A DNA stretch of 64,000 nucleotides from Rivularia sp. MS3 (GCA_019192545.1 JAHCMI010000049.1:1-64000); one strand, 5' to 3'. Shown: positions 16,729 to 29,882, counted from the stretch's first letter. Notes: a model not told the origin generated them from the sequence alone. Numbers and translations: made by a program.

Positions 16729-19512
16729 ATGCCGTTAAATTTTTCTCATAAAAATCTCCGGGGTTATTCGTTCGTAAATCAAGACTTAACAAAAGCGGAT
16801 TTTTCGTATTCAGATATTCGCGGTGCAAATTTTACGAATGCTGTTTTAAAAGATGCTAATTTTCATCATGCTATTGCCGGAGTGCAAAATTTACGGGTCA
16901 TTGCTTTGATGGCTTTTTCATTTTTTATGGCTGCACTTTGCGGATATGCATCTGGTTTAACGGGAATTATTGCTTCACAATATCTTGCTTCTGTTTACGG
17001 TGGAAGTACAAGTATTATTAGCGGTGTTAGTGGAGTAACTAATCATGTGGTTGGGGTTACTGCTGTAATTATATTTTCACTGTTAACACTATTTTTTATT
17101 GGAACTATTTATAGAGGCTTTTCAGCAGATGTATGGTTTATTTTAGCCGGTTCTGAAGCTGTAATTATCGTCATTATTGGGCTAATTTCAATTATTATTT
17201 GGGGTTATCCCGGTTTAAAAGCTGCGGTGTTGGGAGCTTGGGGTGCTGCTGGGGCTGGACTTTGGTCTTTAATTGGAGTTATTACTGTTGCTTTAGCAGT
17301 ATTTTGGTCTGCCCAAGAACCTTTTTTTGGCAAAATATTAAAAGTAGCGGCTTGGTTTTTAGGTTTATTCACGGCGACATTTATTTTTAGTGCTGTATTT
17401 CAAGTGTCAGATGTTGCTTTACCTTTGACTTTGTTTTTGGCTACAGTTGTCACTTGTGTGGGAATATATTCTGGGTTCAAAGCTTTAGCTGAGGATAATA
17501 AATATGCTTTGATTCGTACTGTGGGGATTAATATTTCTGCTATTGGTGGCACTAGTTTCCGCAATACAGATTTGACGAATAGCGACTTATCTCATGCAAT
17601 TCTCAAAAATACTGACTTTACAAATGCTAATTTGACTCGTACTAATTTTCATTTAGCTAAAAATATCGATTTATCTAGAGTTAAAAATACTATTTTAATT
17701 AATCCAGCAGTCAGAGATTTAGTTGTTAGCAAACAAGGTGCAAATAAATCCTGTAAAGGTTTTAATCTTCAAGGTGCAAATCTGGAAAATGCCAATCTGA
17801 ACGATATTAACTTAACCGAAGCCGATATCAGCGAAGCTACTTTAAAAAACGCTTTACTCGAAAGAGCTAATTTAACAAAAACTCAAGCTTTAAATACTAA
17901 CTTCGAGCAAGCTAACTTAACCGCTGCTTGTTTAGAAGCATGGAATATTGACAGCACCACGCAATTAGAAAACACAATTTGCGAATATGTCTTTTTGCTG
18001 AATAATCAATGCGAACGTCGTCCGAGTAGTGGCAGCTTTGCATCGGGTGAATTCGCCAAGTTATTTCAAGTGGTATTAAATACCGTTGATTTAATTTTTC
18101 GTAATGGCTTAGATTTACAAGGTTTATCTGCTGCTTTAACAAAAGTTAGAAATGAAAACCAAGGTACCAATATTGCAATTCAAAGTATTGAAAATAAAGG
18201 TGACGGTGTTGTTGTCGTGCGGGTAGAAGTTCCTGAAGATAGCGATAAACAAAAAATTCATGCCGAATTTACTCAAGGTTATCAAGTCGCATTACAAGCT
18301 TTAGAAGCCAAATATCAAGCACAATTGCAAAGTAAAGACGAACAAATTGCAATTTATAAACAGCATCAAGCCGATTTAAGAAATTTAATGCAGATAGCCG
18401 CTCCCAAGCACAAGCAGCAACAAGAAAAATTGGTAATTCTCAATTTGCATCAAGGAGATTTACAAAATGGCTTTTCGGTGACTTTGCGAATTGCCAAACA
18501 AGGGAATCATCCTTATTTTGAATCTAAAGGTAAATTACCCCCGGCGATAGAATTAAAAGAATATTATCAAAAATGGCGCATAGCTTACCGGCAAAGCTTA
18601 GGAATCAATTCTCGGTTAGATATTCCCGATACTCAAATTACCAATATCAGTCAGTGCGATTATTTTTATGAATCCTCTGTAAGTGCCGAAAAATTACAGC
18701 AAAATATAAATTCATGGCTTAATTCTGATATATTTAGACCTATAAAAGAACAATTATTAGAACAGTTAAATCCCACCGACATAGTTAGATTTATTCTGCA
18801 AACCGAAGATAAACAAGTACGAAGACTACCATTACAACTGTGGGATTTTTTTGATAAGTATCCCAAGACTGAAATGGCTTTGAGTAGCCCAAGTTATAAA
18901 AGTACGGAAAAATTATTAGCTCCAGAAAAAATCAGAATTCTAGCAATTTTGGGTAACAGCAGCGGAATTAATATTGATAAAGATAAAGAATTATTAGAAA
19001 ATTTACCAAATGCAGAAGTTGTTTTTTTAGTAGAGCCTCAAAGACAGCAGCTAAACGATGAACTTTGGACGCAAGCTTGGCATATTTTATTTTTTGCCGG
19101 ACATAGTTCTACCGTATCTGTTGAAAAAGACGAAAAAGAAGAAGGACAAATTTGTATTAATCAAACCGATACTTTAACTATTTCGGAGTTGAAATATGCT
19201 CTTACAAAAGCCATTGAACGAGGTTTATTTTTGGCAATCTTTAATTCCTGCGATGGTTTGGGGTTAGCTGCTGACTTAGCCGATTTACAAATTCCACAAA
19301 TCATAGTTATGCGCGAGCCAGTTCCCGATAAAGTAGCGCAGGAGTTTCTCAAAAACTTTTTGCAAGAATATTCCCAAGGAAAAACCTTATATCAATCGGT
19401 ACGTGGAGGTAGAGAAAAATTGCAAGGTTTAGAAAATGAATTTCCTTGCGCTACTTGGTTACCGGTTATCTGCCAAAATCCCGCAGAAATTCCACCTTTG
19501 TGGTTGGAATAA
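16729..19512 (+). CDS. Membrane pentapeptide-repeat CHAT protease-like protein
   Basis: A 927-residue multidomain protein. Pentapeptide repeats (A(D/N)Lxx type) occupy about 5-45 and again about 275-405. They bracket a block of about six hydrophobic segments (about 55-255), so the protein should be anchored in a membrane. A helical/coiled stretch (about 505-560) leads to a C-terminal CHAT domain (about 570-925), a caspase-like fold. Its catalytic His is in LFFAGHS (His792) and its Cys in AIFNSCDG (Cys841), so the dyad is intact. CHAT domains act as proteases in bacterial suicide and CRISPR-linked systems. The substrate here is unknown; a neighbouring protein is a natural suspect (inference). 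Confidence 0.85.
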   Translation: MPLNFSHKNLRGYSFVNQDLTKADFSYSDIRGANFTNAVLKDANFHHAIAGVQNLRVIALMAFSFFMAALCGYASGLTGIIASQYLASVYGGSTSIISGVSGVTNHVVGVTAVIIFSLLTLFFIGTIYRGFSADVWFILAGSEAVIIVIIGLISIIIWGYPGLKAAVLGAWGAAGAGLWSLIGVITVALAVFWSAQEPFFGKILKVAAWFLGLFTATFIFSAVFQVSDVALPLTLFLATVVTCVGIYSGFKALAEDNKYALIRTVGINISAIGGTSFRNTDLTNSDLSHAILKNTDFTNANLTRTNFHLAKNIDLSRVKNTILINPAVRDLVVSKQGANKSCKGFNLQGANLENANLNDINLTEADISEATLKNALLERANLTKTQALNTNFEQANLTAACLEAWNIDSTTQLENTICEYVFLLNNQCERRPSSGSFASGEFAKLFQVVLNTVDLIFRNGLDLQGLSAALTKVRNENQGTNIAIQSIENKGDGVVVVRVEVPEDSDKQKIHAEFTQGYQVALQALEAKYQAQLQSKDEQIAIYKQHQADLRNLMQIAAPKHKQQQEKLVILNLHQGDLQNGFSVTLRIAKQGNHPYFESKGKLPPAIELKEYYQKWRIAYRQSLGINSRLDIPDTQITNISQCDYFYESSVSAEKLQQNINSWLNSDIFRPIKEQLLEQLNPTDIVRFILQTEDKQVRRLPLQLWDFFDKYPKTEMALSSPSYKSTEKLLAPEKIRILAILGNSSGINIDKDKELLENLPNAEVVFLVEPQRQQLNDELWTQAWHILFFAGHSSTVSVEKDEKEEGQICINQTDTLTISELKYALTKAIERGLFLAIFNSCDGLGLAADLADLQIPQIIVMREPVPDKVAQEFLKNFLQEYSQGKTLYQSVRGGREKLQGLENEFPCATWLPVICQNPAEIPPLWLE

Positions 19513-20088
19513 ACCTCACCCCGCCCTGCGGGCACCCCTCTCCTTATTAAGGATACTGCTGGTTATTCAGGGGTGACACCCCTGAATAACCAAAAAAATG
19601 AGGGTTTGAGGAGTGCGATCGCACTCCTGCTGATAACTTAAAATCCCTATTAATTCGTTGGGATGAGGGGTCTGACCTACTATTCGCCAACAGTATCCTT
19701 ATTAAGGAGAAGGGAAGGTTCGTAGTTGCGCTGCCTTCGCCTCTTTTATTACTCCCATTCCGCTCTAAGATTTCCTATGAAAATTTCTCCCTCACTCCCT
19801 CCCTCTCTCACTCTCTCACTCAACCCCAAACGGTAATCTTCTGCCGGGAAGGGAGTAAGCGCTGTAAGCGGAGCTTTCTCGTAGAGTAGCGCAACTACGA
19901 ACATATGTACTTCACTACATTAATAAAGAGTACGCGAAGCAAGAGAGAAGAAGAAGAGTTGTTTATTATTCCGATACCAAATGTTGGGTTACGACACGAT
20001 TCAATCATTTTTGTTCTCTGCCAAATTAAAACCGTGTCTAACCCAACCTACTACTGTTAACTGCTCACTGTTAACTGCTCACTGTTAA
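19513..20088. other. 576-bp spacer with nested small element
   Basis: The first 200 bp hold a dispersed palindrome split by element B (19551-19698). The remainder contains CTCACTCCCTCCC low-complexity sequence, a CGTAGTTGCGCT repeat seen twice in opposite orientation (about 19729 and 19893), a GTTGGGTTACGAC segment, and AACTGCTCACTGTT repeats up to the next gene. No gene is seen. Confidence 0.6.
19551..19698. mobile_element. MITE-like element B, 148 bp, TTATTAA duplication
   Basis: Terminal inverted repeats are GGATACTGCTGG and its near complement CCAACAGTATCC (11 of 12). TTATTAA flanks it on both sides (19544-19550 and 19699-19705). Because the ends abut a palindrome, the duplication could be read as up to 11 bp (CCTTATTAAGG). 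The interior has a long hairpin with 14-bp arms starting GGTTATTCAGGGGT (19561-19591) and the perfect 20-bp palindrome AGGAGTGCGATCGCACTCCT, which contains a HIP1 core. No gene lies inside. Confidence 0.75.
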
Positions 20089-22605
20089 TCACTGTTCCCC
20101 AACCATAATTCCACGCCCTGCCGTAGCTGCATAAACTAAGTTGGACTTTCGCATATCTCCTTCTAACCAGGTAAGTCCGGGAAATTGCTGTTTTTTGGGG
20201 TTACTAATTTGCTTCCAGGTTCTACCCATATTTTTTGAAACGTACATGGCATCTTTCTTTGCACCATTTACGCGCCCAAATATGTAAACATAAGGGTTTT
20301 TGCTGGAAGAACCTTTACCAAAGGTGACAAATTCACAGGTATCTACTGATGCGATTGCTGTAAAACTTTTACCTCCGTCGCTAGAACGGTACAGCTTATT
20401 GCCTTCTACATCTTCCGGGTTGCGAGCAAAACTCATCCACACATCACCCTGCTTGGTAGGATTGGGAACTATTGCCGGACGCACCATCCATGTCGGCAGT
20501 TCATTCGATGCCCCTTTTCTCCAATTAGCTCCACCATCATTGCTATAAAAGAACGTCCACCCGTTGTAATAGTAAAAAGTTTTACCTTCGGGGTCTTGGC
20601 GATCGGCTGCTAAAATATACGAGCTTAAGTATGGATGTATGCTGTTTGCCCAAGATTTAGGTAATGCATTGTAATGGGTATGTTTGTCGTTATTGGGGTC
20701 AAAAGGTTCTGGTTTTGGATCGTGGTCTAAGTTATGTGCTAGTTTCCAGGTTTTACCACCATCTTTGGTGTAGTGCGTATAAGGTCCCCAAGTCGGCGAC
20801 CAAACCATGTTATCGGGATTTGTCGGCGACATGGCTATTTGACCGCCCATTGCAACGGTTTTTCCTCGTTTCGATTTATCTTCTTTCCACATGTTTTCTG
20901 TGGGTACGGACTCAAAACCTTGCCAAGTTTTACCGTTATCTTTAGTTATCCCGTGTACTGGATGATATGCCTGCCACTGGTGAAAACCCACAAATGCAGC
21001 ATAGTTGGGTTTTTTGTAAGCATAATCCATACCCGTTGCTCCCGCGACATGAGGAAATGGTACGGGGTATTTATCCCAGTCGGGATTCGCCCATTTATAA
21101 CCTGGATTTACATCTATATTTTTTGGATTAATTTTCCTCGTAGGCACTTGATGACGGTTGACGTGGCGAAAACCAATCATATCCTGTACGGCACTAATTA
21201 AATCTGCTCCTCCTTGAGATTTAGGAACAGGGGGAACTCGCACTAAGTTAGCGTCAAGTTCTTCCAAGTTATTCATCAACCATTTAAAGTTTGGCTCTTT
21301 CGCTGTAATGTTATCGGTACAAGCGACACCCCAACCGTTTGTCCACCATACTCTTTTCGGGTTTGCTGGATCGATTACAACCACCGATGCACCAGTTCCA
21401 GCATAAGATTGATAGTATTTTGGTGCCGATGGATTTACTTTATCTTTGGGATAATTTGCATCGTAAGCACCCATATACATAGTTTGCTTGTTCCAAGTAT
21501 CACCACCATCATCGGAACGGAAAAGATATTTATCGGCAACTGCTATTAGTGATTTAGAATTATTCTTCTGTACTGTAACGGCTGAATAAACTCTTTTATT
21601 GCCATCTGGAGTGATATCATTCCATTTTCCGTGTTCATATTTACGCACTCCACCCGATTTTTTACCGCCATTTTTTGGTTTGGTGCCGAAACTCACGTAC
21701 AGCGTACCGTTAGAAGCAACTTCTCCACGCAAGGGGTCTTTTCCTCCGGCAATATTGCGCCAGGTTTGACCGGCATTCTTACTCTGCCATACTCCTTTTC
21801 CGTGAACTCCCACATATATGATGTTGGTTGCTTGGTTGGCTTTACCAGCATTTTTATCGAAAGCAACAAAGGTAAAACCCGGTATATCTTTGTTTACTTT
21901 ACCATTCGATTTATTGTATTCTGGTAAATTTTTTGCCGCCGGTAATCCACTGCTAACCTGTGTCCACTCTTGCTTGCCGCTCTTTCTCCATAGTCCATTG
22001 CGACGGGAAGCAAAGTACATTATGTCACTTTTATTTGGGTCTATCATCAAACGTTCCCCCGTATCGGAACGATACTCCTGGTTAGCCCCCATGAAGACAT
22101 CTTTTTTACCTAATCCCGTTGGTTTCCAAGTATTTCCTCTATCATCGGAAACCATCACCTCACCAGAATATTTATACTTCTTCCTTTTGTTCTCCGTAAT
22201 AATCGAGCTTCCATGCTTTACCGCAACATAAACGCGGCTAGGCTTTTTTGGGTCAACAGCTATACTTTCAACACCAATACCACCACCAGAAAAGTTTGTA
22301 TCAAACATATCCATCAGTGGCAGCCATTTCTGATTTTTGCGGTCGAAGCGGTAAGCACCACCAATATCCGTGCGGACATATACATCGTAGGGTTTTACGG
22401 GTGCAACTGCCATTCCCGTAACGTAACCCATACCCTGAATATTAACGCTACTCCATTTAAATGATTGCTGCGTATTTAATTGAGCAGATATGACGCTAAA
22501 GTTATTGCCAACTAACAGTATTGCTGCTGTAGATATCAGCAATACGAAAAAACTTAATTTACGCAGTAGATGTTTGAAATGTAATTGTTTGCGGAGGATA
22601 TTCAT
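20089..22605 (-). CDS. Secreted GH74-like (xyloglucanase-type) beta-propeller protein
   Basis: About 838 residues with an N-terminal signal/anchor segment (about 17-35) and two tandem propeller halves full of BNR-type SDDxGxTW motifs. The start WSSVNIQGMGYVTGMAVAP followed by YVRTDIGGAYRFD matches the GH74 endo-xyloglucanase fold; Asp80 of RTDIGG aligns with the general base. The second catalytic position is Asp475 in VQDMIGFRH, about 395 residues later, the right spacing for the family. The GD-x-GGF loop is altered to QD-x-IGF, so activity is not certain. It would act outside the cell on beta-glucan. The TTG at 22632 is a possible longer start; ATG at 22605 is preferred. Confidence 0.75.
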   Translation of the reverse strand: MNILRKQLHFKHLLRKLSFFVLLISTAAILLVGNNFSVISAQLNTQQSFKWSSVNIQGMGYVTGMAVAPVKPYDVYVRTDIGGAYRFDRKNQKWLPLMDMFDTNFSGGGIGVESIAVDPKKPSRVYVAVKHGSSIITENKRKKYKYSGEVMVSDDRGNTWKPTGLGKKDVFMGANQEYRSDTGERLMIDPNKSDIMYFASRRNGLWRKSGKQEWTQVSSGLPAAKNLPEYNKSNGKVNKDIPGFTFVAFDKNAGKANQATNIIYVGVHGKGVWQSKNAGQTWRNIAGGKDPLRGEVASNGTLYVSFGTKPKNGGKKSGGVRKYEHGKWNDITPDGNKRVYSAVTVQKNNSKSLIAVADKYLFRSDDGGDTWNKQTMYMGAYDANYPKDKVNPSAPKYYQSYAGTGASVVVIDPANPKRVWWTNGWGVACTDNITAKEPNFKWLMNNLEELDANLVRVPPVPKSQGGADLISAVQDMIGFRHVNRHQVPTRKINPKNIDVNPGYKWANPDWDKYPVPFPHVAGATGMDYAYKKPNYAAFVGFHQWQAYHPVHGITKDNGKTWQGFESVPTENMWKEDKSKRGKTVAMGGQIAMSPTNPDNMVWSPTWGPYTHYTKDGGKTWKLAHNLDHDPKPEPFDPNNDKHTHYNALPKSWANSIHPYLSSYILAADRQDPEGKTFYYYNGWTFFYSNDGGANWRKGASNELPTWMVRPAIVPNPTKQGDVWMSFARNPEDVEGNKLYRSSDGGKSFTAIASVDTCEFVTFGKGSSSKNPYVYIFGRVNGAKKDAMYVSKNMGRTWKQISNPKKQQFPGLTWLEGDMRKSNLVYAATAGRGIMVGEQ

Positions 22606-22977
22606 TGTTGTGAAACCGCAGATAAACAGCAAAATTTGTTTCTATGTCTTTCCTCTCTTTCTTTAAGTTCCTTTTTAGGAAGAAAATAAGATGCAATCAA
22701 AAGGAAAGCATACAAACAGGTATTGTCACTGTTTATATAACTACAAACCCGGTGTGAAATTCATTTGATTGATTTATATGAAGATAAACATTATCGATTC
22801 TTCATCGGAACTTCATAATTGGCTTTGGTTCATGGGAAAAGTAACGTAGGTTGGGTTGAACGAAGTGTTAGCGAAGCGTGTCCGATAGGACATAACCCAA
22901 CACTTAATCAGTCATAAGGCTACGAAAGTATCCTAAATTAACAGTCAATTCCATCACACTCGTAACCTCACCCCCCT

Positions 22978-23002
22978 CCCCTCTCCTTAGTAAGGAGAGG
23001 GG
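22978..23002. repeat. Dispersed palindrome, perfect copy
   Basis: Two 12-bp arms, CCCCTCTCCTTA and TAAGGAGAGGGG, flank a single G. The centre reads TTAGTAA, the same 7-bp TTANNAA position that is duplicated around elements A and B. Confidence 0.85.
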
Positions 23003-23056
23003 TGCCGGAAGTGGTTTTCAATTGGAGGCAATACAGCTTCAAACTTCTTATCTCTT

Positions 23057-23081
23057 CCCTTCTCTTTTATAAGGAGAGGGG
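23057..23081. repeat. Dispersed palindrome, third uninterrupted copy
   Basis: CCCTTCTCTTTTATAAGG continues into AGAGGGG and then GTGCCCGGAGGGCGGGGTGAGG, the same outer flank that is found around element A and element B. Confidence 0.75.
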
Positions 23082-23125
23082 TGCCCGGAGGGCGGGGTGA
23101 GGTTTTATTTCAGTTCTCAAACTAC

Positions 23126-23151
23126 AAAAAAAGAGGCCGTCTTTAGCCTCT
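23126..23151 (-). terminator. Intrinsic terminator of the apc genes
   Basis: Read on the minus strand, AGAGGC/GCCTCT forms a 6-bp stem with an 8-nt loop followed by seven T. It lies 63 bp beyond the apcC stop. Confidence 0.85.
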
Positions 23152-23213
23152 CCAAAACTCCCTAAATAAATTATTTTGGTTTATTTATGGTTTATTTTAA
23201 TTAATCTTAATAT

Positions 23214-23417
23214 CTACTTTAAGCCGGTATTCATACCCTGCTTTCCGGTAGCCAATTCTACCTTAACAATTTGTCCACCCATTTTTTGAATGCGTTGCTG
23301 TTCGCGAAACCAGTTTTCGTAAGGAACTAGTTTTGTGAAATAGGTATTTTGCAATTCGCGTTGAGTACGAATTCTGGTTTGACTGGGAACGCAAGCAGTA
23401 ACTTTAAACATCCTCAT
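23214..23417 (-). CDS. apcC: Allophycocyanin core linker peptide LC7.8 (ApcC)
   Basis: A 67-residue capping linker of the phycobilisome core. The sequence starts MRMFKVTACVPSQTRIRTQR and ends with KVELATGKQG, as in ApcC of other filamentous cyanobacteria, with the usual length. It binds one end of the allophycocyanin trimers that ApcA and ApcB form. It follows apcB by 313 bp on the same strand; a spacer of that size often allows lower expression of the linker than of the subunits. Confidence 0.95.
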   Translation of the reverse strand: MRMFKVTACVPSQTRIRTQRELQNTYFTKLVPYENWFREQQRIQKMGGQIVKVELATGKQGMNTGLK

Positions 23418-23730
23418 GGGATTTAATCTCCTTATGGTAGTAACTGAGAATTTTTTATTAGCAGAATTTCAGAAGTTATTAGAGTCTGAATTTCTTTATT
23501 ATTAATTTCAAAAAAAGCAAATCTTTATTTGATTATTGCGAGGCTGGAAATCAATCATCAATACTAGACAGCCAACACATATTATCCCAAATTTTGATTC
23601 AAATTCTGAAACAATAAGCAATCGAACTTTCTAGCACTCACAACCGATTCCCAGACCTTCATCATTAGTCATGCTCAAACAAATTCAAGAAATAATTCAA
23701 GATTTAACTCAAGCAATCCTAAAAATGCTA
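23418..23730. other. 313-bp apcB-apcC spacer
   Basis: AT-rich spacer between apcB and apcC. It contains imperfect GAATTTC/GAAATTC-type inverted segments (about 23450-23510) and repeated CAAGAAATAATTCAAGATTTAA-like stretches near apcB. I see no gene and no clean terminator hairpin, so readthrough from apcB into apcC is plausible. Confidence 0.5.
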
Positions 23731-24216
23731 CTAGCTTAAGCCAGAGCAAATGTAGTCGAAGTATACGCCCATTTCTTTACCAGCGTCGGGACCAACTAAA
23801 CTAGCGGTTACTTCTTTCATGGATTGGATAGCTTGTACGGTAGCACCAACAGGTACGCCCAAGGAATTGTAGGTTTCTTTTAAACCGTTCAATACGCGCT
23901 CATCCAAGATGGAAGGATCGCCAGCCAACATAGCGTAGGTCGAGTAACGTAGGTAGTAGTCCAAATCGCGGATACAAGCAGCGTAACGGCGAGTGGTGTA
24001 CATGTTACCACCAGGACGGGTGATATCAGAGTACAACAAGGACTTAGCTACAGCTTCCTTAACGATTGCAGCAGCATTAGCAGCAATTGTGGTAGCAGCA
24101 CGTACTCTCAATTCACCAGTCTGGAAATAGCCTTTTAGCTTTTCCATAGCACCGGTATCGAGGTACTTACCTTGAACGTCTGAAGAATTAATGACAGAAG
24201 TAATTGCGTCTTGCAT
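23731..24216 (-). CDS. apcB: Allophycocyanin beta subunit
   Basis: The 161-residue beta subunit of allophycocyanin, which pairs with ApcA into trimers of the phycobilisome core and passes energy to the terminal emitters. The chromophore-binding Cys lies in [16 protein letters not shown], and [12 protein letters not shown] carries the Asn of the conserved beta position that is methylated in this family. The length is standard. The gene lies 74 bp after apcA and is preceded by an AAGGAAA ribosome-binding site about 8 bases upstream of the ATG. Confidence 0.97.
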   Translation of the reverse strand: MQDAITSVINSSDVQGKYLDTGAMEKLKGYFQTGELRVRAATTIAANAAAIVKEAVAKSLLYSDITRPGGNMYTTRRYAACIRDLDYYLRYSTYAMLAGDPSILDERVLNGLKETYNSLGVPVGATVQAIQSMKEVTASLVGPDAGKEMGVYFDYICSGLS

Positions 24217-24290
24217 TTTATTATTTCCTTATTTCCAACTGTTTTACAAGGAGATGTTATAGGGTTTCGATAGTTTTTCGATAACTAGCC

Positions 24291-24776
24291 CTACTGCATC
24301 GCACCTACTAAATAGTCAAAGTAAGAACCAGCTTCGCCAGAGTCTTCAGCAGACATCATACCGGTAGCAACGTTCTTCATAGCGCGAACGCCTTCAGCAA
24401 CTGCATCGATGGGAGTTCCCAAGGACTTGTACATTTCGCGAACGCCTACGATACCAATTTCTTCGATGGGTGTTACATCACCAGCAACGATTCCATAGGT
24501 AACCAAGCGTAGATAGTAATCCATGTCGCGCAAGCAGGTAGCGGTCATTTCTTGACCGTAAGCATTACCACCAGGAGATACAACGTCAGGACGCTTCTGG
24601 AACAATTGGTCGCCAGCTTGCTTAACGATACGCTCGCGATTTTCGGTTAGCATTTGAGCAATCCGTAAACGCTTCTCACCGCCGGTAACAAAACCTTTGA
24701 TTCTATCTAATTCGCCAGGGCTGAGGTAACGAGCCTCTGCATCAGCATTAACAATGGACTTTGTAACGATACTCAT
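24291..24776 (-). CDS. apcA: Allophycocyanin alpha subunit
   Basis: The 161-residue alpha subunit of allophycocyanin. The start [20 protein letters not shown] and the chromophore Cys in [13 protein letters not shown] are typical. An upstream in-frame start would add ten residues, but the ATG at 24776 has GGAGG at 24786-24790 nine bases away, which decides the start. It is the first gene of the apcA-apcB-apcC set, which lies downstream of apcE on the same strand with a 433-bp spacer that must carry the strong apcA promoter. Confidence 0.97.
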   Translation of the reverse strand: MSIVTKSIVNADAEARYLSPGELDRIKGFVTGGEKRLRIAQMLTENRERIVKQAGDQLFQKRPDVVSPGGNAYGQEMTATCLRDMDYYLRLVTYGIVAGDVTPIEEIGIVGVREMYKSLGTPIDAVAEGVRAMKNVATGMMSAEDSGEAGSYFDYLVGAMQ

Positions 24777-25209
24777 AAAAGGATTCCTCCAATACGAATG
24801 AAACAATCGCTTATTTCAAAATGGTGTTAAAAAACAAACGATAATCGAGCTTTCTTACCTCGGAACTTCAAGTACATTCCGAGCCTGTTTGAGTAAACAC
24901 CAGTACCAAAAGCAGGAAACTCAATTATCTACAGAAAACATTCTCCGATATTTCGTTGAGTATTTATAACTCTTTTTAACAGTTCGTAACATTTATTTTC
25001 ATGTTCGGCTGTTTTGGGGATTGGAAATGGGAGATGGGAGAGAGGGAAGAGGGGGTAGAGGGGGAAGAGTGGGAGACAAGGGCACAAGGGCACAAGGAGA
25101 AATTTATTTTCTACTTACTACTTGCTACTCTTAACTCCTAACTCCTAACTATTCCCCATTACCTTTAACCTTTAACCTCTAACCTTTGACCTCTAACCTT
25201 TGACCTAAA
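24777..25209. other. 433-bp apcE-apcA spacer
   Basis: The apcA-proximal part is AT-rich and should hold the apcABC promoter. The apcE-proximal part has G-rich low-complexity GGGAGAGAGGGAAGAGGG (about 25030-25080), GGGCACAA repeats and CCTTTAACCTTTAACC/CCTTTGACC arrays (about 25150-25205). No gene is seen. Confidence 0.6.
24786..24790 (-). promoter_or_regulatory. Ribosome-binding site deciding the apcA start
   Basis: GGAGG on the minus strand is nine bases upstream of ATG 24776 and inside the longer open frame, so it supports the shorter apcA. Confidence 0.8.
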
Positions 25210-29165
<3,956 letters not shown>

Positions 29166-29882
29166 TTAATTCGACCTTACATAAGCATTATTGGTAAAAA
29201 TCGGCACGCAGTCGCTGACATTAATTTCCGCAGCTAATTCAATATCCCATGCAAAACCCCTGTGAATTAATTCTTTCCCAGAACTGCATTTTTTCAAAGT
29301 ATTTAACAAATCATTTTTAAAAGCATTAAACACTGTCACAGCAGTTTTAGCTTCTGGTGATAAACTTCCAGATAAATAACTTAAAATTGCTCCAGCACCA
29401 ATTAAATCTTCTAAAGCTGGTCTTAAGGTATTATCTTCCCATTTTTCACCCGCAGGAATTACAGCAATTTTATCACCATGTTTTTGAGCAAATCTGGCTA
29501 CAGCTTCGCAGTTTCGCAAACAACCAGCAATAGTTAATGTATTTCCGGTAAGTAAAGTTAAAGATGAACCGTTTGGTGAAGGTAAAACAAGTTTAGTACC
29601 CGTAGAGATTTTAGTTAACGATTGAGGGGAAAGGGAATAACCAGTGGTAGAAGTTCGTTTTGTTGCTAATTCTGCTTCGATGGATTTTGCATAATCAATT
29701 GCTGAACCGTCTTTCCATCGATACGGAAAGATTATCGCGCCATTATTAGTAGCAATTTCGACAGCGGTAGAAAAAGATAAAATATCAACTACGATCGCCA
29801 CATCGCTAATTGATGCAAGTCGATTGATTCCTTTCTGTCCCCATTCGCAGCGTAAATCAAATTCAGATTGATTGAAAATCAT
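29166..29882 (-). CDS. comB: 2-phosphosulfolactate phosphatase family protein (ComB)
   Basis: A 238-residue ComB-family protein, named for the archaeal coenzyme M pathway enzyme that dephosphorylates 2-phosphosulfolactate. The motifs VVDILSFSTAVEIATNNGA and VLPSPNGSSLTLL and the later PAGEKWEDNTLRPALEDLIGAGAI match the family and hold the metal-binding acidic residues. Cyanobacteria do not make coenzyme M in any pathway I know, so the physiological substrate is unclear. It stands alone, upstream of a repeat region. Confidence 0.8.
   Translation of the reverse strand: MIFNQSEFDLRCEWGQKGINRLASISDVAIVVDILSFSTAVEIATNNGAIIFPYRWKDGSAIDYAKSIEAELATKRTSTTGYSLSPQSLTKISTGTKLVLPSPNGSSLTLLTGNTLTIAGCLRNCEAVARFAQKHGDKIAVIPAGEKWEDNTLRPALEDLIGAGAILSYLSGSLSPEAKTAVTVFNAFKNDLLNTLKKCSSGKELIHRGFAWDIELAAEINVSDCVPIFTNNAYVRSN

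Larger units (their letters stand above)
22606..23213. other. 608-bp spacer with two palindrome copies and apc terminator
   Basis: The spacer lies between the GH74-like gene start and the apcC end. It holds a GTAGGTTGGGTTGAACGAAG repeat (about 22846), two uninterrupted dispersed palindromes (22978-23002 and 23057-23081) and the apc terminator. No gene is seen. Confidence 0.65.

Noticed and set aside
20300-22464. Six plus-strand frames of 82-142 codons
   Set aside because: All are antisense shadows of the GH74-like gene, without their own features.
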